Of a stretch of DNA of 64,000 bases, positions 61,259 to 64,000 are shown piece by piece (positions within the stretch are counted from its first letter, which is position 1; each line of letters opens with the position of its first letter). The position numbers were made by a program, and so were the translations under genes. The stretch covers positions 62,001 to 126,000 of the forward strand of contig CAYNVO010000003.1 in the NCBI GenBank assembly GCA_964400675.1, written 5' to 3'. A model generated the notes under the pieces. It did no database searches. It was given only the letters and a program-made list of their open reading frames with translations, and was not told the DNA's origin. This DNA comes from 9FT-COMBO-48-23 sp964400675 (GTDB lineage Bacteria > Chloroflexota > Dehalococcoidia > GIF9 > UBA5629).

Positions 61259-62044
61259 ATGAAGATATTGGTCAGCAATGATGACGGCGTATATACTGAC
61301 GGGCTGTTGGCACTGGCAAAAGAGCTAAGAGAAATAGCTGAGGTAACCGTGGTGGCTCCAGATAGAGACCAGAGCGGTGCCGGCACGTCGGTAACGCTAC
61401 GCCAGCCGTTGCGAATGATTGAAATAAAAGCACCGCTTGACGGGGTAGCCGCATATTCAGTTGAAGGCACTCCGGCAGACAGTGTTATACTGGCTCTCAG
61501 GCTCGTTTTGAAGGATGAGGTAGATTTAGTGGTTTCCGGAATTAACGAAGGACCGAATTTAGGCGATGATGTTTATATCTCAGGAACGGTTGGCGCTGCC
61601 CTGCAAGGCTTTTTCTACGGTATTCCTGCCATTGCTTTTTCAATAGCTGCCTTTGGGAGCCTTAATTTTGATGTAGCTGCCAGGCTGGCAAAGCTTTTGG
61701 CTGGGGAAATCGTTGGTAGAGCCATGTCGCGGAGAATGTTGTTAAATGTCAACCTGCCTAATCTGCCTCTGGAGAAGATTGAGGGTATAGAAATTACCAG
61801 GTTAGGCGAACGAAAGTATGTTGACAGGATAGAACCGGGGCATGATGGCAAGAGGCAATACCACTGGATTATGCGCGGCAGGTCTGAATGGCAATCGATT
61901 GCAGGGACTGATATCCGGGCACTGGAGCAGAATAAGGTCTCGATTACTCCTTTATTCGGAAATCCTGACGGCTCAAGCCGCGAGTTTCTTAAAAGCCTGG
62001 CCCCTGAGCTTTTCCGTAAATTGATGGATGTCCGGGGTTTTTGA
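61259..62044 (+). CDS. surE: 5'/3'-nucleotidase SurE
   Basis: The 261-residue metal-dependent phosphatase acts on nucleoside monophosphates. It has MKILVSNDDGVYTDGL with the catalytic DD pair at the very N-terminus, VVAPDRDQSGAGTSVTL, SVEGTPADSVILAL and VSGINEGPNLGDDVYISGTVGAA. The ATG at 61259 gives the family-standard N-terminus; an upstream in-frame ATG at 61187 would add 24 unrelated residues. It is divergent from STT3. Confidence 0.95.
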   Translation: MKILVSNDDGVYTDGLLALAKELREIAEVTVVAPDRDQSGAGTSVTLRQPLRMIEIKAPLDGVAAYSVEGTPADSVILALRLVLKDEVDLVVSGINEGPNLGDDVYISGTVGAALQGFFYGIPAIAFSIAAFGSLNFDVAARLAKLLAGEIVGRAMSRRMLLNVNLPNLPLEKIEGIEITRLGERKYVDRIEPGHDGKRQYHWIMRGRSEWQSIAGTDIRALEQNKVSITPLFGNPDGSSREFLKSLAPELFRKLMDVRGF

Positions 62045-62066
62045 GAAATTGATTACCAGGAGTGTA

Positions 62067-62090
62067 GCAACGAGGCTTTAGCCTCGTTGC
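62067..62090 (+). repeat. perfect 10-bp hairpin between surE and the thiolase gene
   Basis: GCAACGAGGC TTTA GCCTCGTTGC, 23 bp after the surE stop. No T-run follows, so it is either a factor-assisted terminator/mRNA 3' end or a REP-type palindrome. Confidence 0.65.
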
Positions 62091-62136
62091 GCTTAACCCT
62101 TCAGGGTCGAGCTTAAATATACGTGATTTTATGCTT

Positions 62137-62142
62137 TATAAT
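62137..62142 (+). promoter_or_regulatory. candidate -10 box of the thiolase gene
   Basis: A perfect TATAAT lies 45 bp upstream of the ATG at 62187; no good -35 is found at 17 bp (TAAATA-like only). An AAGGAGTGG ribosome site is present before the ATG. Confidence 0.3.
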
Positions 62143-62186
62143 AAATTGTCTGAAAATAGAGAGTCTTATATAAGGAGTGGATAGAT

Positions 62187-63476
62187 ATGTCAGATGTAGT
62201 CATCGTCAGCGGAGTCAGAACAGCCATTGGTGCCTTTGGCGGCTCTTTGAGAGACATTCCCGTAGTAAATCTTGGTGCACTGGTGATTAAAGAAGCCTTA
62301 AAGCGAGCTGGTATGAAGCCTAAAGCTGGTAAAAAGCTGCTCGGGTATGCTCCTGAGGCAGTAAAGGATACCGGCTTGATAGCCCTGGAAAAAACCTATT
62401 ATGATTGGGATGAGGCCCTTAAAGATGTCCAGGTCGATGAAGTGATTATGGGCAATGTGTTGCAGGGAGGTCAGGGGCAGAACACTGCCAGACAGGCTAC
62501 TATCTATGCTGGTTTGCCCAAAGAGACATGTGCTTTCACTGTAAATAAAATATGTGCCTCGGGACTTAAAGCGATTACCCTGGGTGCGCAAGCGATAATG
62601 TCCGGTGATGCCCAGGTAATTGTCGCTGGCGGTATGGAGAGCATGAGCTACGCCCCTTATGCTCTGCCTCGAGCTCGCTGGGGCTATCGGATGGATGTCA
62701 ATGCCAAGGGAGAGGCTATAGATCTCATGGTTTATGACGGGCTGTGGGAGATATTCTACGGCTATCACATGGGTCTGACTGCCGAAAACATTGCCTCTAA
62801 ATACAACATCTCACGGCAAGAACAGGATGAGCTTGGACTTTTAAGCCATCAGCGAGCCAGAGCTGCTATAGCTCAAGGACTATTCAGGGAGGAGATAGTA
62901 CCTGTGGTTATACCGCAAAAAAAGGGCGAGGCTGTGGCTTTTGATACTGATGAGCGTCCGATGGATACCAGTATGGAGAAGATGGCAAAGCTGTCACCGG
63001 TATTTAAGAAAGATGGTACCGTAACTGCTGGGAATGCCTCCGGTATTAATGATGCTGCCGCGGCACTGGTATTGATGAGTCGTGAGAAAGCCGAAGAATT
63101 GAAGATTGAGCCGATGGGTGTTATCAGGTCTTATGCTTCAGGCGGAGTTGACCCTGCTTACATGGGGCTGGGACCGATACCAGCGGTGAGAAGAACCCTG
63201 GAGAAAGCGGGCATGGGAATAAAGGATTTAGATATTATCGAGCTGAACGAAGCCTTCGCTTCTCAGGCTATTGCTTGCATGAGAGAGCTGGGGTTGAGCA
63301 CAGATAATACAAATGTACGTGGCAGCGGCATCTCTCTGGGGCATCCTATCGGCTGTACCGGCGCCAGGCTGCTAGTTACGATACTGCACGAGATGAAGAG
63401 GCAGAACCTGCACCGGGGTCTGGTGACTATGTGCATTGGTGGTGGGCAGGGTATGGCGATGGTCATAGAAAGATAA
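62187..63476 (+). CDS. acetyl-CoA C-acetyltransferase (thiolase)
   Basis: The 429-residue thiolase condenses or cleaves acetoacetyl-CoA. The acyl-accepting Cys is C123 in NKICASGLKAITLGAQAI. MESMSYAPYALP, NASGINDAAAALVLM, NEAFASQA with the catalytic His-site neighbour, GHPIGCTGARLLVTIL and CIGGGQGMAMVIE are all present. The common length is about 392. The extra residues lie at about 45-80 (KAGKKLLGYAPEAVKDTGL and following), before the usual VDEVIMGNVLQGG. The AAGGAG site supports the ATG. Confidence 0.94.
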   Translation: MSDVVIVSGVRTAIGAFGGSLRDIPVVNLGALVIKEALKRAGMKPKAGKKLLGYAPEAVKDTGLIALEKTYYDWDEALKDVQVDEVIMGNVLQGGQGQNTARQATIYAGLPKETCAFTVNKICASGLKAITLGAQAIMSGDAQVIVAGGMESMSYAPYALPRARWGYRMDVNAKGEAIDLMVYDGLWEIFYGYHMGLTAENIASKYNISRQEQDELGLLSHQRARAAIAQGLFREEIVPVVIPQKKGEAVAFDTDERPMDTSMEKMAKLSPVFKKDGTVTAGNASGINDAAAALVLMSREKAEELKIEPMGVIRSYASGGVDPAYMGLGPIPAVRRTLEKAGMGIKDLDIIELNEAFASQAIACMRELGLSTDNTNVRGSGISLGHPIGCTGARLLVTILHEMKRQNLHRGLVTMCIGGGQGMAMVIER

Positions 63477-63503
63477 ATGCACTGGTCGGGGGAGTTATTA
63501 TCT

Positions 63504-64000
63504 TTGACTCGAATTATTATAGTCAGACATGGACGGACGGAATGGAACCGTGTGGAGAGGTTTCGAGGTAGAGCTGACCTTGAGCTTGATGAGGTGGGTA
63601 TCAATCAGGCAGAAGCCGCGGCTGCCCGGATTACCGAATGGCAGGTTTCGGCGGTTTATTCCAGTCCTCTTCACCGCGCTTTGACCACAGCCGAAATACT
63701 GGCGCGCCCTTTCAACCTGAAGGTGAAGCTGCTGCCTGGTATTATCGATATAGACTATGGGGAATGGCAGGGTCTGTCCGCTGATGAAGCATCTGCCAAG
63801 TATGGTGACCTTTATTCAACATGGCTGAAAAGCCCGCATCAAGTGAAATTTCCCGACGGTGAGAGCCTTGTCAAGGTCAGGGAAAGAGCCGCTTCAGCAG
63901 TGGGTGACCTGGTAGAACAGCATCCGAAAGAGACAATTGTACTGGTGTCACACAAGGTGGTCTGCCAGATTCTTATTCTCAGCTTGCTGGGTTTGGATAA
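63504..64000 (+). CDS. histidine phosphatase/phosphoglycerate mutase-like protein (partial, runs off the right edge)
   Basis: The reading frame of 165 codons to the window end shows RIIIVRHGRTEWNRVERFRGRADLEL (RHG phospho-His), VYSSPLHRALTTAEIL, IDYGEWQGLSADEA, FPDGESLVKVRERA and VLVSHKVVCQILI (second catalytic His). This is the GpmB/CobC-type family of phosphatases and mutases. The TTG at 63504 is preferred because GGGGGAG lies 9 nt upstream; an in-frame ATG at 63477 directly after the thiolase stop is the alternative. CobC-like alpha-ribazole phosphatase activity is possible but not shown. Confidence 0.87.
   Translation, partial: MTRIIIVRHGRTEWNRVERFRGRADLELDEVGINQAEAAAARITEWQVSAVYSSPLHRALTTAEILARPFNLKVKLLPGIIDIDYGEWQGLSADEASAKYGDLYSTWLKSPHQVKFPDGESLVKVRERAASAVGDLVEQHPKETIVLVSHKVVCQILILSLLGLD

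Overview
The window looks like a chromosomal segment of an uncultured anaerobic, probably acetogenic or organohalide-type bacterium. Chloroflexota, class Dehalococcoidia, is my best guess. This is inferred from gene content and not from a marker gene: paired MetV/MetF, FolD, formate-tetrahydrofolate ligase, an FAD oxidoreductase/MvhD fusion, an ADP-forming acyl-CoA synthetase subunit, and a large bacterial STT3-type oligosaccharyltransferase next to a long glycan locus. No rRNA, tRNA, CRISPR array, transposase, integrase or phage gene was seen.

Layout. (1) 1-1,030: the 5' part of a BtuF-like corrinoid-binding lipoprotein on the minus strand, behind a cobalamin riboswitch and a terminator hairpin. 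(2) 1.2-8.6 kb: a cytosolic PAS-GAF NarL-type histidine kinase and its LuxR-type regulator. These are followed by an operon for the methyl branch of the Wood-Ljungdahl pathway (FAD/Fe-S/MvhD protein, metV, metF), a double-receiver protein with one dead receiver, and a small Cys protein. (3) 9.0-16.5 kb: folD and fhs, a strong terminator, an ADP-forming acyl-CoA synthetase alpha-type protein, a DUF2905 protein, queA and glmS. (4) 16.5-55.9 kb: about 40 kb of nucleotide-sugar and glycosyltransferase genes in several blocks of different orientation and base composition. They include GMD-like, WecB and many SDR epimerases, GT2 and GT4 enzymes, SAM methyltransferases, radical SAM proteins, a CmcI-like protein, membrane glycosyltransferases, a CDP-sugar branch (rfbF-rfbG-C-methyltransferase-3,5-epimerase) and a Wzx-like flippase. 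At least four gene remnants show repeated rearrangement here. (5) 56-64 kb: a MazF-type toxin-antitoxin pair bracketed by repeats, a 1,298-residue STT3 carrying a near-perfect 774-bp internal duplication, surE, an acetyl-CoA acetyltransferase and the start of a phosphoglycerate-mutase-like phosphatase.

How the parts fit (inference). The folate genes, the corrinoid-uptake gene under B12 control and the MvhD-containing oxidoreductase would together reduce formate to methyl-THF. The glycan locus makes activated sugars (UDP-, GDP- and CDP-linked, including a probable C-methyl-branched 6-deoxy sugar), assembles and flips a lipid-linked glycan, and STT3 would transfer it to exported proteins such as an S-layer.

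The most unusual signal is a set of 7-bp-periodic repeats. One family (unit like TAGAACC / GGTTCTA) flanks a four-helix-bundle (23S-IVP type) gene as inverted arms, sits in frame inside wecB as a palindrome, and supplies stop codons to three genes. A second family (unit like AGTCAGC) lies on both sides of the toxin-antitoxin pair.
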